Assembly: GCF_028453695.1 (NCBI RefSeq)
Contig: NC_135775.1
Location: 2,976,001-3,040,000 of the forward strand
From: Augochlora pura
Taxonomy: Eukaryota; Arthropoda; Insecta; Hymenoptera; Halictidae
Direction of reading: 5' to 3'
Length of the DNA: 64,000 nucleotides
The notes beneath the pieces were generated by a model, which was given only the letters and a program-made list of their open reading frames with translations, did no database searches and was not told the origin of the DNA. The translations under genes and the position numbers were made by a program. This document shows positions 13,681 to 26,165 of the stretch, piece by piece. Position 1 is the stretch's first letter, and every line of letters starts with the position of its first letter.

Positions 13681-14357
13681 AATCGACATTTTGACAATAT
13701 TTTCTATGACAAAGTGGACACCATGAACATGAATTTGACTTTTCTCCAATTAACAATTTTTAAATCCACCCCCCGATAACATAACAATTACGCCAAAAAA
13801 ATTTCATCGATCCCTGCAATTTCAACCCTTCCCAGCAATAAAACAGAATTCCCTCCGGACATAGCTCGAAAATATCTCGATGCCCGCGCCCGCGACACTA
13901 GGGAGTAAGTTATTAAAAATCGTATCTCCTCCGCTGTAAGGGCGGTCGCGCCGCAAGGGTAGCAAACGCGCAGTTCAATTTGCCGTCGAACAAGGGTCGG
14001 AGGGCGCAGATTACCCGTAACGCGGGCACGCTTGTAAATAATAGAGTTGCGGGCGGTGTTGCGCGCGTCCACGGTTTTTGTCCTATATCCGGCTGGGATT
14101 CTTCTCCGCGAATCTCGTGCGTTATGGGGGTGGGGTGGGGAGAGACCCTCGGCGACGCGCTGGTAACTGCGCGAATTTGTATAGCGACGCTCCGGGTTTA
14201 ATAAGGTCGCGCGATAGGGCGCCGCGCGCGGAATGAAACGGTCTTCCGCTTCGAGGGCGCCGCGCGGACGTGAAACTTTGTTAAGAAACGCCAGCGCGAC
14301 GCGCCAGTTCCCGCGATTATTATAGAACACACCCCCGAGATTTCGACTTGTACTCAC

Positions 14358-14488
14358 GTCGTGTATCCACGTGAGCTTCGACCAGGGCGGGTTCGCCCTT
14401 ATGTGACACTCGAAGTAAACGTCGTCGCCCTCCTTGATGTCCTCCGGGCTCAGCGTCGATCCAAGGTTCAGCGACACGATCGGCGGAT
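14358..14488 (-). CDS. Sidestep-family receptor, internal exon (start of Ig4)
   Basis: A 131-bp exon encoding the first half of Ig4. With the carried-over T it reads YPPIVSLNLGSTLSPEDIKE, GDDVYFECHIRANPPWSKL, then TWIHD. The block LGS.L.P.DIKEGDDVYFEC.I.ANP..(K)..W.H is one of the best conserved parts of the Sidestep family. It gives the first cysteine and the tryptophan of Ig4. Acceptor cgcttgcag, phase 1; donor gtgagt after GAC, phase 0. The second half of Ig4 and everything downstream were not found in the 14.3 kb to the left, so the next exon is probably outside the window. The open frame runs past the donor into intron for many codons without similarity, so the splice site and not the ORF end defines the exon. 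Confidence 0.95.
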
Positions 14489-14940
14489 CTGCAAGCGAGA
14501 ACACCGAGTTAATTAGCCGGCACCTATTCCTCCCTTCAACCCTTCCGCTAGATAACGCCGCGTTCAACTCTCCGACAACAACTTTCCGCGCGACGAAATT
14601 TCTTTTGCGACTCCGAAGCGTAAACGAACAACGTTGAATTTAATTCGCTTGTTTCTCAAAGAAAACGCGGCGGACCCGCGTCCGGATATCCCCGCTCGTT
14701 TAGTCGCGGCCCTCCGGCCGCGCGAGGCGAATGAAATTTAATGAAAATCGTAATTGACCGTTCGAAGTTTGCCGGCTGCGAAAAAGAGCGGCGCGGCCAT
14801 CTCGCCTGGATAATTGCGCTCCTTTGCCGCACCGTCGAACGAATTTTAACGACGGCCACTCTTTTGCGCGCCGTCGACCAACAGTCGCCCGTTCGTTATG
14901 TTATCGAAAACGAAACGGTGAATGGACGTGGCGCGAGACT

Positions 14941-15072
14941 GTCGACTGTACTTTGAACGTTGTTTTGTGCATTGCCGACTGTATTTTGAACGTTGCTTTG
15001 CGAATTGTCGACTGTACTTTGAACGTTGTTTTGCGAATTGTCGACTGTACTTTGAACGTTGTTTTGAGAATT
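14941..15072 (+). repeat. 33-bp tandem repeat, four units
   Basis: Units of GTCGACTGTACTTTGAACGTTGTTTTGCGAATT type start at 14941, 14974, 15007 and 15040. As 33 is a multiple of three, frames on both strands stay open and repeat an 11-residue string; nothing suggests these are translated. The last 81 bp before the gap are not part of the array. Confidence 0.9.
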
Positions 15073-15153
15073 GTTTCCAGGGCCGATGTGGAAAGCGCCG
15101 AAACATGATGGCCATTGTCTCGAGTGTGTATTCGGATTTTGTTATGGAAAGAG

Positions 15154-15253
15154 NNNNNNNNNNNNNNNNNNNNNNNNNNNNNNNNNNNNNNNNNNNNNNN
15201 NNNNNNNNNNNNNNNNNNNNNNNNNNNNNNNNNNNNNNNNNNNNNNNNNNNNN
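15154..15253. other. Assembly gap, 100 N
   Basis: Exactly 100 N bases. A round 100 is a common placeholder, so the real distance is unknown. It lies 81 bp after a 33-bp tandem repeat, inside the 3.8-kb intron. Open frames that run through it are artefacts. Confidence 0.99.
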
Positions 15254-18200
15254 CGGCGACCGGTGAGAGCCGGTCTTTCAAGAGATAGTATTAATTAGCT
15301 CGATCGCGTCTTCGCCAACCCTCGTCGCCCCGTGATCCTTCCGTTGTTTTTTAACCCTCCGATCCCTCGGCTTGCATCGTTCTCTCCCGTCCATTGTTTT
15401 TCGTAGCTCGTGCAGCCTCGGCGAGCGGTATTCCTCCTCCGGGATTGCAATAAATTCCGCTCTCCCCCCCTCCCCACACGCTCTGCTCCCTCTTGCAACT
15501 GAGCCGGGCGTCCTCTAGCCGGCACCGACTTTTCATTTTCTTCCTCGTAGCTCCGCGGATCGGGGGCTCTCCTCTTCTCGCATGCGGACGGAAAATGTGC
15601 GGCCCGAAAAAAGAACTCCCGGACAAGCTTCTCTCCCGACGATGCGTAATTTCGGGCGATCCTTGCAGGACGGTCAACGTAATTGGATACGCGACGGGGA
15701 GACGTCATCTCTTTGCTCTCGTTCCTGCTCCTGCTGCCGGCGGCCATCTTGTTGCGGGCGCTCTTCTTCGATAATCGAGGGTTTTTGCCGGGTTTCTCTG
15801 CCAGGGCACGTCGGACAACTTTCTCGAGGAATTCTCCTTATTTCTTGACACTTCGGCTCGCCGACTCAACGACCCCCGAAACTACATCGTGTTAGGATCA
15901 CTCGTGTACCGAGGGGACGCCGCGTCCCTTCGCAAGGAGCAGCTTTTTTGCGATGTCGCTTTCGAGCGCGACGTAACGAAGCTGTTCGAATTGATATCTT
16001 TCCTCGCTTTTATGGCGGACGAGGAATAGAGAAGGGACTGTGATGAGAAACTGTAGCGTTTTGTTAAACAAAATCAGGATTAAAGAAATTATATACGGAG
16101 CGTCCATTTTGAAAATGATATAGCAAGTATATTCGTTTCAAAAAGTGAAATATCAAATAATTTCTCTGATTAATTTATTGTAAAATTTTTATTTATAACT
16201 TGGTAATATTTAATACCTTGAAGAATATTTTTTGTTTTATAAAATATAAACCAATAAAAGAAATTTCGTAGCGATCGATTGTGAAAGTGGTGTCAATCTA
16301 ATTAACCCTTTGCCATACCAGGTTTATCTAATTCAACAAAATGGCGGACACGAAATTTCACGGTAACATTAATAATGAATAAATAATTCATTAATATTGA
16401 AACAATTCATTAACAATGAATTACTTCAATAACTACGTCCCTAAAAAATCGCTAAATATCCGAACAAGTGCAACATTCTTCCATACACAAAGCACTATAA
16501 AATTGTTGCTTCCGTCTGCACCGTAAAGCCAGTATTAAACCACTAGCCCCACCTGAGCGTCGAACGACCGCTTCTTAAACTTTCAGCAACATTTTTATAT
16601 TCAACGTTTTCGCGAGAGAAAGAAAATTTTTTCGCTCGCCGCAAGTATGCTCGTAAATGCTTTCTACAAGATATATATATATATATACAAAGTTACTGCC
16701 AAAAGTTACTACTACCGAAGTGTTGCTCTATCGAAATAGATTCCGTTTTAACGCGCGCGTTACCGAAGGATCTTATCGTATTTATTACAAAAGATGGCTG
16801 CGATTATTTTTCGGTATATTGCTTCGAAATCAGTATTATGAGATTTGCAGATCGGCATTGCGGTGAAGCGCGATTTGTACCGGAAATCTGTCAATAATGG
16901 TCGAACGTTAAAATCGGGAATAGTGCGAGCGTGTAATAAAATGACAGATGTGAAATTGTCAGTCGGCTATTTTTTCATAAATATAATTGATAAGTGTAAT
17001 GCTTGATGCCGAAACTGTCTGCGGTTGTTTTAAGCGACACGTGAGATAACTAGAATATGCATATTATGCGTTTATAGCAGAAATTTCCATGTGATAGAAT
17101 AATATTGTTAAATTGATCTGGAATCACTGGAATTATCGAAAGGATCGATTTTAACCTCATTTAAATATCTCTCTCTTGATTTGACAATAATTCTATTTGA
17201 AAAATAGTAGATTTAGTAGAAAGCTAGTAACAAATTGTAACAATTAAATTAAGTTAATTTTAAAATTTAAATGAAATTAAATTCAATTAATTTTGAAATT
17301 TAAAGTAAATTAAATTAAATTAATTTTAAAATTTAAACTAAATTAAATTAAATTGTAATAATATTATTATATTATAATATCAATATTAATATTGTTGCAC
17401 TTTCAATAATCATATTACCAAGCCCTACAGCCTCGTTGTTAAGCATCTCTCAAAGAAACCACCTCGCAGCATATATCCAAAGAGAAAAAAATAGTATATT
17501 CTACCACCCCAAAATCATGTCTAAAATTCCCATCGCGAAAACAGCGCAACTCGGTTCATCCCTGAACCACGTGGCCGTTCCAATCCGCCCGAGAAGTCGG
17601 CGCGTCGATCGGAAAGAAAGCTCGCCGGCCCGCGAACCCATCGGCCCCCGCGGCTCCCCGTCCAGCTTTTTACGAGCCGCGTCCCCTATCCCCGTATGTC
17701 GCGCGTATTTCCTTTTTTTCTCCCCGGGGCGGCCGGTTTACGATCGACCAGATTACCGGACAGGTTTCCGGGCGGCAGTAGGCGCGGTACGCGATCGGCT
17801 GAAATTTCGGCCGGTAATTCGCCGGAAATCCGACCGGCTAGGCCGGTTTTATTGTCCGCTGTAAAAGAGAGGAAAAAAAAGGAGAAGGAAACAGGAAAAA
17901 CGGCGATGCCGCGGCGCGTACTCAACGTAAAAAGGCTCGTAAATCGGCCGATTTCACGACGCGGCTCGATGGAAAGATGAGACACGGTAGGCGAGAGAGA
18001 GAGGCGTTTTACGAGGCTCGACCCGCACGCCCTCTCCACCCCGACTCTGCCGCCTCTTCGGTGCGTATGCATGCATTAAGGCGCGCCGATCACACCGGAA
18101 TAAGTTTCGAGGCCGGGGAATCATCGAATATGCATTTAACGTCACGTGCCGCTCGTAAAAGGGCCGTGGCCGGGCCGAGCGGCGCCGAGTCACGGGGATC

Positions 18201-18261
18201 CGCGGCGGAGGACCCGGCCCCGGATGATAGAAGATAGAATATATATTTATCGGCTACTTAC

Positions 18262-18406
18262 AGACGACGTCGATTCGCCAGGATTTCTCGAGGAACAGTC
18301 CCGTCACGTTCGGGTTCTCGGCCCTGCAGGTGATCGACTTCCCGTGGTCCTCCACGCCCGGCTCGAACTCCACGATGCTCACCGTACGGTTCTCCGATCG
18401 CTCCTC
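18262..18406 (-). CDS. Sidestep-family receptor, internal exon (end of Ig3)
   Basis: A 145-bp exon closing Ig3. It starts in phase 0 after ccgcag: EERSENRTVSIVEFEPGVED, HGKSITCRAENPNVTGLFLE, then KSWRIDVV. The D.GK.ITCRAENP motif supplies the second Ig3 cysteine and W.IDV leads to the next domain; both are typical of Sidestep proteins. Sequons: NRT and NVT. The donor is gtaagt and the exon ends on a single T, which with the next exon's AT makes the tyrosine of VVYPP. It is separated from the first half of Ig3 by a 16.2-kb intron, the largest complete intron in the window and the one with most of the tandem repeats. Confidence 0.93.
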
Positions 18407-19013
18407 CTGCGGTGAAAACGCTTCCTGTTAACCTGTTAGCTCCGTGCGACGTGTAGACAAGGATACAGCAATTTTATCTCGTATATGAACAATATTTCGC
18501 CTACGATCTGGGTTGAAATGCTTATCAAAGCATATTCATTTTCGCACAGTTTAATTTATAATAGAAAACAGTAGAATTTGTATACCATTTCCTACTTATT
18601 ATTATTTATTTATTTATTTATTTTAAGCAAAGAAATTTCGAAGCCCAGAACAGATATTGTCAGAGAATTCTGAATAATTAATCCAAAGTTATCATTTTCT
18701 ACTTAATCTATTAATTTTTCCCATAAATGCATAAAATCTACTATTATTATTTTATTATTTTAAAAACGAGAAATATCGGCGTTCATAATATATCTTTATA
18801 AAATATTCTTAACAGTTAATGCGTTAAACTCGAGTTTACATTTAACGTAAGTAATTTTGATGAAAAATTACGATTTAAAAAGAGAGAAAACAGCTCTCTC
18901 TCTCTCTCTTTCTCGTGCAAGTCCACCTTCGCCCTGCTTACGTGCGTTTATTAAAAACACGCCGTCCTCCGCGCGAAATATTTAATTTCAGCGTTCGCGA
19001 AGTGGTCGCCGGA

Positions 19014-19612
19014 TGAAGAGAGAAAGAGAAAGAGAGAAATAGAGAGATAGAGGGAGAAAGAGACAGAGAGAGAAATAGAGCGAGATAGAGAGAGAAATAG
19101 AGCGAGATAGAGAGAGAAATATAGAGAGAAATAGGGAGAGATGGAGAGAGAAATATAGAGAGAAATAGGGAGAGATGGAGAGAGAAATATAGAGATAGAG
19201 ATAAAGACGAAAAGAGAGATAATGATACTGAGAAAAAGAGAGAAATAGAGGGACAAATAGGGAAAGATAGAGAGGGATCGAGATAGAGAGAAATAGAGGG
19301 ACAAATAGAGCAAGATAGCGATAGAGAGAAAATAAGAGAAATAGAGGCACAAATAGAGAGAGATCGAGATAGAGAGAAAAAGAGCGAAATAGAGGGAGAA
19401 TTAGAGCAAGATAGCGATAGAGAGAAAAAGAGAGAAATAGAGGCACAAATAGAGGGAGATCGAGATAGAGAGAAATAGAGCGAAATAGCGAGAAAAATAA
19501 AAGAAGCACCAGAAAGAGAAATAAATAAATATATATTTCGCAAGATAGAGCGACGGCGAGCAGAAGAGGATAAAATAGAGCAACAATGAGAAAACTAGAA
19601 AAAGAGACAAAA
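19014..19612 (+). repeat. GAGAGAAATAGAG purine tract, 600 bp
   Basis: An imperfect purine array built on GAGA, AATAGAG and GATAGAG, with local longer-period repeats such as GGGAGAGATGGAGAGAGAAA at 19135 and 19169. Frames of 130-250 codons rich in Leu, Ser and Phe on the minus strand are composition artefacts. Confidence 0.85.
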
Positions 19613-20584
19613 ATCGTCGTCAGGACATTTAGCCAGCCGCGGCGTTGATCCCACGGCGTGCTCGAATCCGAGCCTGTTTTCGCTCCGGCTGAAACGAATG
19701 TGCATAGTTTTCTGTCGGCCGGTCGGCCCGAACAATTTTTCCGTAACAATTGAATATTTCAGCGGCTCTCTTAAAATCTTTCGCGGCAGTAATGCTACCC
19801 CCCACCTCGCGCGCGAAAACCGGAGGAAAATGGTCTCGCCGCGGCGCGATACGGTTTTCGATCGTGCTCGAAGCGGTAGCGGCCATAGGGTCTCTACCGC
19901 CCGGGTCCGTATGGTTACGGAAATTACAATGGCGCGCGCGGGGCGTTGTTCTCCGGCCACGGGGAGAATCGATGGCGTTCTTACCAAAGATTTATTCGAC
20001 CGCGAGGAAAGTACGACGTTTCCAGCACGGGAATCAACCGTAATGCGACTCGGCGGCCAGAAATCGTACGCCGCGAGGGAAACCCTTTGTGTTTTCGGGC
20101 TCGAGTTTGGTTCGCGAAAAACTGGTACCATAATCGATTCGTTGGACACGGCGAACTATAATGTATGAAAATTCGATCGTTCTTCAATTGTAGGATCGAT
20201 GATTATAGGGTGGAGCTGTGCTTGGATGACGGAGAAGAAATAAGAAATAATAAATTCAATTTTATTCACCGCTATGGTATTAGCCATTGAAATTTAAATA
20301 ACTAGTGTAATAATTAAGATTTCCTTGTGAAATTTTTCTTACAGTTTCTTTACATGATTTCGAAGAGAATTGGGATTTTTCAATGCGTATGGTTTTTTCA
20401 ATACATATTATTTTTTTGGCAAAAGGAAATATTTTCAGCAAAAGAAATATTATCCAGAGAATTGTTTGCTATAGTAATTCGCAGATAATTTAAATAACTG
20501 TAAAATACGTCTGCACCTTTGGCAAGGTTTCAAGGATAATTTTACATTTATCAATTATTACACATATCATATTAAATTCTTTAA

Positions 20585-20615
<31 letters not shown>

Positions 20616-21483
20616 TCGCAGGTTTTAAAATAACGAAGTCACCTTTCCAATTATCAATTACCAATTATCAATCACTACAACTTACTAAACTATACACCGA
20701 ACCTCTAGACCATTCCTAAAATACACCTACAACCCCCACTTTTACAATAAAAAATAATAACCAAACAAAATGCAAGAATAATAATAAACTAACCACCCCG
20801 CACAGTGACCGGTGCCACTATTCCAGCACGCCGGAATAATTCACGTTCGCGGCCGCCGTGGATCGCAGGCCGCGCAATTAGCCAATCGGCGGACATAAAC
20901 GTGTCCGCGGCGCTATAGTGATTGCGTGACGACTAATCCGCGGCGCTTGTTGCGTATCGGATCGGTTGTGTTCATTCACGGAAAACAAAGCGGGGCGGGT
21001 GCGTGGTCGCGGGGTGCGCGCGGGGGGGGGGGGGGGTCGGCGGGGGGGGGCGGGGGGAAGAAGGAGGGTGGCGGGGGGTGGGAATCAGGGATCGGTTAAT
21101 TGGCAATTAGCATGCGGTCGATGAAGATATCTGGAGTCGACAGGTGTGGCTGCTTAATTCAATCGACGCGGTTCGGGCTCGGCTCGGGCCGACCCGGGCC
21201 TCTCTCTCTCCAGTCGTATCTTTCGAGGCTGCTTCTCGGCCGCCCACCCCCTCCCCCGCACGCGTTTGCGAGAATATCCTGCGAGCGAACGCTATGGGGC
21301 GGGCTCGGGCCTGATCGGACGCGATCGGAAGCTGGTCGGATCGGTAGAGTTGAATTTGAGAGGAATATTTAGTTTATTTTTCGAATTGAGTCGAATATGG
21401 CCGACTCGGGCCGATTCGGGCTTGTTAAATCTTTTACACTACGACACTTTTCACGCTGCGTTGATTATTATATTTTTCGCTTC

Positions 21484-21707
21484 TTATTTTTTATTCGATA
21501 ATCCATTTATGTAGTCCATTTAAATAAAACCATGCTATGCAAGTTTAAAATATACTCACTGCAAAAGGATTAAATCAAATTAATAAATTATATAGCTTCT
21601 GGTCACAGAAAAATTACTAAAAAATTCAACGATCTTCTATTAAATAGCACGCAACTCCTGGAATTTTTCCAGAATTTTTCATCTGCGTTAATAATTTAAA
21701 AAATTAA
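21484..21707 (+). repeat. Dispersed AT-rich repeat, copy 1
   Basis: About 220 bp that align, at roughly three-quarters identity by eye, with 24429-24649 in the same direction. Shared blocks include AGTCC.TTTAAATAAAACCAT, AATTAATAAATTATAT and CTCC.GGAATTTTT..AGAATTTTT. No inverted ends are seen and no protein frame. Confidence 0.6.
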
Positions 21708-22925
21708 GAATGGAAGAAACTAAACGAGGGTTTAAGAAAACTCATTTGATAAAGTTTCGTAGAGAAGGAAGATTGCAAGATTTTTAAAAAGCCTTATAAA
21801 TAACAAATTCAAAAAGTGATTAAGAAATGAAATTGTTGTTTAATAATAATATTAAGAATACTGTCTTATCAACAATAGCCAACAACTCTTAAATACCTCT
21901 TTTTTGTCACAGACAAGTCCGATAACAATATATATAACACATTTTATATCCACGAATGTTTGATTAATTCAATCTCCTCGCTAAAATTAGCATAATACAA
22001 TTAATATAATATAATTAGCATAATATAAATCCAACAAGGAGATAAGACGTCCTAACGGCGAGAGGGTGCGCCTTGGACTCGGGGGGACGCCGTCTCCTCG
22101 CCGGGTTAAGTTCGCGAAATGTTTGGGGTTTGCTGGCGCGGCAGTCAAAGTGTTAATTAACATAGAGTAGAAAGCGAGCGGGGGCCGGGACTTACGATCC
22201 AGATAAATTCCTCGCGCAGCAGTAGTTCACGACGTTCGAGTAAGCACAACACCCTTGCGGACTCTCCTGATCCTTCAACCCCTTGCCGTGCCATTTTCTC
22301 TACGATTACTATGACTGGAATTTTTCTCGATCTCACTAAATTCTTCGAAAAAGAAAGGAATTTTATATTTATTTCTTATAAATATAAGAAATAAATATAA
22401 ATTAATAAATATTAAGCCATCAAATTTGCTGGTTAGCTCTAGGAAGCTAGTTGCAGATGTAATTTAGTAAATTTTAAGTATTTTAAAAAATACTTAAAAT
22501 TTTGTTATTTATAATGGTTATTGTATCGACGCCAATATATCCGCCACTCGTCATTGAACTTTATGGGGGGACCGGGACCGGGCCCATAAAAAATGTTTGG
22601 CCCACTCTGCGTCCAGTCGCAGAGGTTTCGATATTTTCCGTGCATCCTGCAGGGCATCAGTGAAAGGGTTATGCCAAGGGTGGTCCCAGGAGAAGGGAGG
22701 AAAGTTTTTCGGCGTCGACCTCTCGACGCCGGCTTCCGCCCCCGCAGCGGACCGGCGTGTATCGGTTGACACGCTTTGAAACGAAATTCCGGGTTGAAGT
22801 AACCGGCGGCTGCTCTTTTTCTGTCCACGACGGCGCGGGGTGGGTGGAACGACGAGGCAGAGGGGCAGAGGGGATGGGCACGGCGCGTCGGTGGAAGATA
22901 AATAGAAAAACGGGACCGAGACGCG

Positions 22926-22981
<56 letters not shown>

Positions 22982-23859
22982 CGCCGCGCGGAGCAGAGAG
23001 CGGCGTCAGAAGCTGCCGGTAAAATTCACGCTCGGTGGAATCCGGGCGCGAGGGCGCGCGCGCGCGCGGGGGCTCTTTAGAAAGGATTCCAGAGCGTTAG
23101 CAGGACTCGAGGTCCTTTCGAGTCCGGGCTAGCAGGAATGAGTTTCCAGCAGATGTTGCCGGCGTTGCTTACGGTCCGCCTCTCGACCTTAATATAACCA
23201 AAATTAACCATACCCCCGTGCCGTCGAACTCGTTCCGCCATATTCTTCTTTTCCCCTTTTTATCTCCTCCTGCTCCCTACGCCGGCCGCCCTTGCTCTTC
23301 TCTACACCTCTGCCCTTCTATGCCCTTCCCCGCCCCTCCCACCTTCCGTGCTGTACCGTCGGCTCTCTCGTTGCTCGCCATCTTGCGCCCCGCGGAATTG
23401 GACCGAGCCACGACGCCCGGATTCAAAGAGAAAAAGGAGAGAAAGAGAGAGAGAGAGAGCGATACACCGCCGCGGAATTATTATTTTTGAGAATTACTGC
23501 CGACGCTCTGACGAACGTCGAGAGCTAGAGAGAGGAAGAGGGGAAGAGTAAGGAAAAGAGAGAAATAATAAGATAGAGAGAGAGAGAGAGAGAGAGATAA
23601 TAAGAAACAGAGAGAAAGAACTCAAAAGAGAGAAACAACAATAAATTGAAAACTGACAATAAGTAAGAAATAATAATTACTGAAACTATAAGTACAACCT
23701 ATAATTACAAACTATAACTGCAAACTATATTTACAAAATTGTACCCAGTATATAATAGTAAATAAATTTCTTCCCCTCCACTATAACTACAAAATTATAC
23801 CAAATATAAAATACTAAATAAATCTCTCCCCATTTATGCCAATAATAAACCTACAACAT

Positions 23860-23955
23860 AACCTTAAAATTCTCGAACAATAAAACCATAAAATTCTCAA
23901 ACAACGTAACCTTAAAATTCTGAAACAACGTAACCTTAAAATTCTGAAACAACAA
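23860..23955 (+). repeat. 24-bp tandem repeat, four units
   Basis: AACCTTAAAATTCTGAAACA-type units with a few changes; the middle two differ by a single base. Confidence 0.75.
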
Positions 23956-24428
23956 AACTGAAAAATTCCCAATAATTCAGTTCCTTGCAAAATGACAACA
24001 ATATGGATAAAGATATAAGCGGCCTCTTAACAAGTCGAAGCAGGGAGGTTCGATAAACCAAGGGAATGCATCGTATCGCGAGTCGGTGCCGAAAGTACGA
24101 GCTCAAGGTGTCTTAAGGTGATTCGCGCTAGTTTTGATGAAAATCACAATTTACACGTAGTACATAAGTCTCCGAGATAGGACGTTGTCGCGCGGAGACA
24201 GGGCGGGTGGCTGGGTTGTCTCTCGACGAGCGCGGCAACAAAGATGATAAATCCGTGGCTGCCTCGTACAAGCCATCTAAAGGCGGGGGGCGCGCTCACC
24301 GGCAGCCTGCGGACAGCTAATCTGCATTTTTCTACACGGCACGACATTGTTCCCCGTTAATATCCCTGAAGAATTTACTCGATAAAATTGGAAAATTCTG
24401 TTTGGAAAAGGGACATTGCCGATCGCTG

Positions 24429-24649
24429 TTATTTTTCATTCGATAGTCTATTTAAATAGTCCGTTTAAATAAAACCATACTATACAAGTTTCGAATATAT
24501 TCGCGGTAGGGATTAAATTAAATTAATAAATTATATCACTTCTGTTTGCGGAAAAATTATTAAAAAATTCAAGAATCTTCTATACACTAGCGCACAGCTC
24601 CTCGAATTTTTTCTGAATTTTTCGTCGGCGTCAACAATTTAAAAAAAAA
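24429..24649 (+). repeat. Dispersed AT-rich repeat, copy 2
   Basis: Direct-orientation partner of 21484-21707, 2.9 kb away. Begins TTATTTTTCATTCGATAGTC and shares TAAATAAAACCATACTATAC, GAAAAATTATTAAAAAATTC and TCTTCTAT with it. It could be an old segmental duplication or two members of an unclassified repeat family. Confidence 0.6.
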
Positions 24650-26165
24650 ATCGAAAAACTATCTTTTGTCACGAAATTTTTCCAGACATTTCTGCACCAA
24701 TCACCGCGTCAAATCAATTACTAAAAATTTCTTAAAATTCGCCATTTCTCCTTACAACTTCACAAAGATACTCGCAGTGCAGCTAGTGTTTGCATCGAGC
24801 TGGTCTGAGCACAGTATAGCCTAGAAGATCGAGTCGGCGGAAGATCGTTCGAGGGACGTCGAGACTGATAACCGTTCCCGGTGATCCAGTATCGGCGGGA
24901 GCAGAAATTGCGCCGCGGAAATGGAACGTCGATGAGGAGAAAGACTCCTGCCGGTGCTTGGACGGGTTCCACGGAGCCATAACTACCGGCTCCGCCATCG
25001 AACTCGGGGCGCGATACGTTACGAAGTTAGAGGGAAGCCCTTTCAGCCTGTGTACCCGGACCACCGGGGTTCTTGCGGGATGCGCGAAAATCGGCGTCCG
25101 ACCTGACACGCGCGAAGGCATATCCGAGCCGCCACGATAATGTATGCGCGTCAGAATGCCACGTGTTTACGCTTATTTGCCGGAATGCCTCGGATAAGCC
25201 GCATGCGGGGCTAAAAGAAATTCTGGCTGGCTGGCTGCTGTCGAATCAATCTCAATCACTTGCTCACCTGATCATCTTCGTCTTCGAGTCGGCGAACATT
25301 TATTCTCAAATTTATATAAATCTACGAGTCCTACAAAAAAAGCATTGCACCAAATATCATCCAAAAAGTACATAACTAATTTCAAAGCTTAAAAATCGAA
25401 CCACTGAATTAATTAACACAGTCTAAATTTAATTAAAATCGCTTTCAACCCTCAGCCATCAAAAAATTGAAATTACCTAAATTCCTTCATCGAACAAGCA
25501 AAAATAATAATTAATTAAATCCAGTTAGAATCGCAACCTCGATTTCTAACAAAAGCACCAATATTCCCCAATGTTCAAACAACATTCTACAATTTCTCGA
25601 TTCCTCTAAGCATCGCCAATTTCTCAGTTATTTGAATATCGCCCGGCACATATGCGCGGCACGAGAAAGCGTGCCAGCCGTCGGTTTAAAAACCAGATTG
25701 CCGAGAGAACGGATTCGGCCGCGTTCGCCGATCGTAAATTGGAGAAAGAACTGATCCGGCTTTCATTTCGAGGAAGGACTGGCCGACATGCACATCAGTT
25801 GGAAAGATTCCTTCCCCTTTCCACCCTCCCCCGATGGAAAACACGTAAGAATTGCTAGGACGGTCACGCGTGCGGGAGAATCGAAGTGTCGCAATCGTCG
25901 GGACGGAACGAAAAGCGGCCGCGGGGCAACGCTAGGGAGCAGTGGAACGTTAGCACTCGGGGAAGACTTGTAGCGCGCACACAGGCCTGGGAGAATCGCT
26001 CGTAATCTTGCCGCTGTCCGAGGTAATCTCCCGTTCGACCGAGCGGGCAGATACGCGCGGACCTAAATCACCGTAGGCGCGTGAGGTCGCGGCCCGAGGG
26101 CGCCCGCGCATTATCGATAATCCGGAATCACGGGTGCGACCGTGCGGCGCACGTGCGCGGCGAGC

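Larger units (their letters stand above)
1..14357 (-). other. Intron after the Ig4 exon (incomplete), repeat-rich
   Basis: Intronic sequence that starts at the donor of the Ig4 exon and leaves the window. I looked on the minus strand for the expected next coding piece (an Ig F-strand with Y.C) next to a plausible splice site and saw none. The stretch alternates CpG-rich segments (for example 900-2600, 5400-5950, 8500-9700 and 11340-12450) with AT-rich ones (2850-3350, 4690-5300, 8100-8420, 10970-11300, 12480-12870, 13380-13800). Frames of 60-180 codons in the GC-rich parts have no recognisable domain and overlap on both strands, which points to composition. Tandem repeats inside it are listed separately. 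Confidence 0.7.
14489..18261 (-). other. Intron between the Ig3-end and Ig4-start exons
   Basis: A 3.8-kb intron bounded by gtaagt and cgcttgcag. It contains a 33-bp tandem repeat (14941-15072), the 100-N assembly gap (15154-15253), an AT-rich central part (16100-17430) with a (TA)n run near 16671-16687, and an A/T tandem repeat of about 33 bp around 17254-17350. Its true length is uncertain because 100 N is often a placeholder. A lone TTAACCCTTTGCC end occurs at 16302. No coding sequence is recognised. Confidence 0.7.

Noticed and set aside
14901..15281. Frames running through the N gap on both strands
   Set aside because: They include untranslated N bases and a 33-bp repeat, so the frame is meaningless.
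18988..19749. 253-codon minus-strand frame rich in Leu, Ser and Phe that looks membrane-like
   Set aside because: Hydrophobicity comes from CT-rich codons in the GA tract; no genuine membrane protein pattern.
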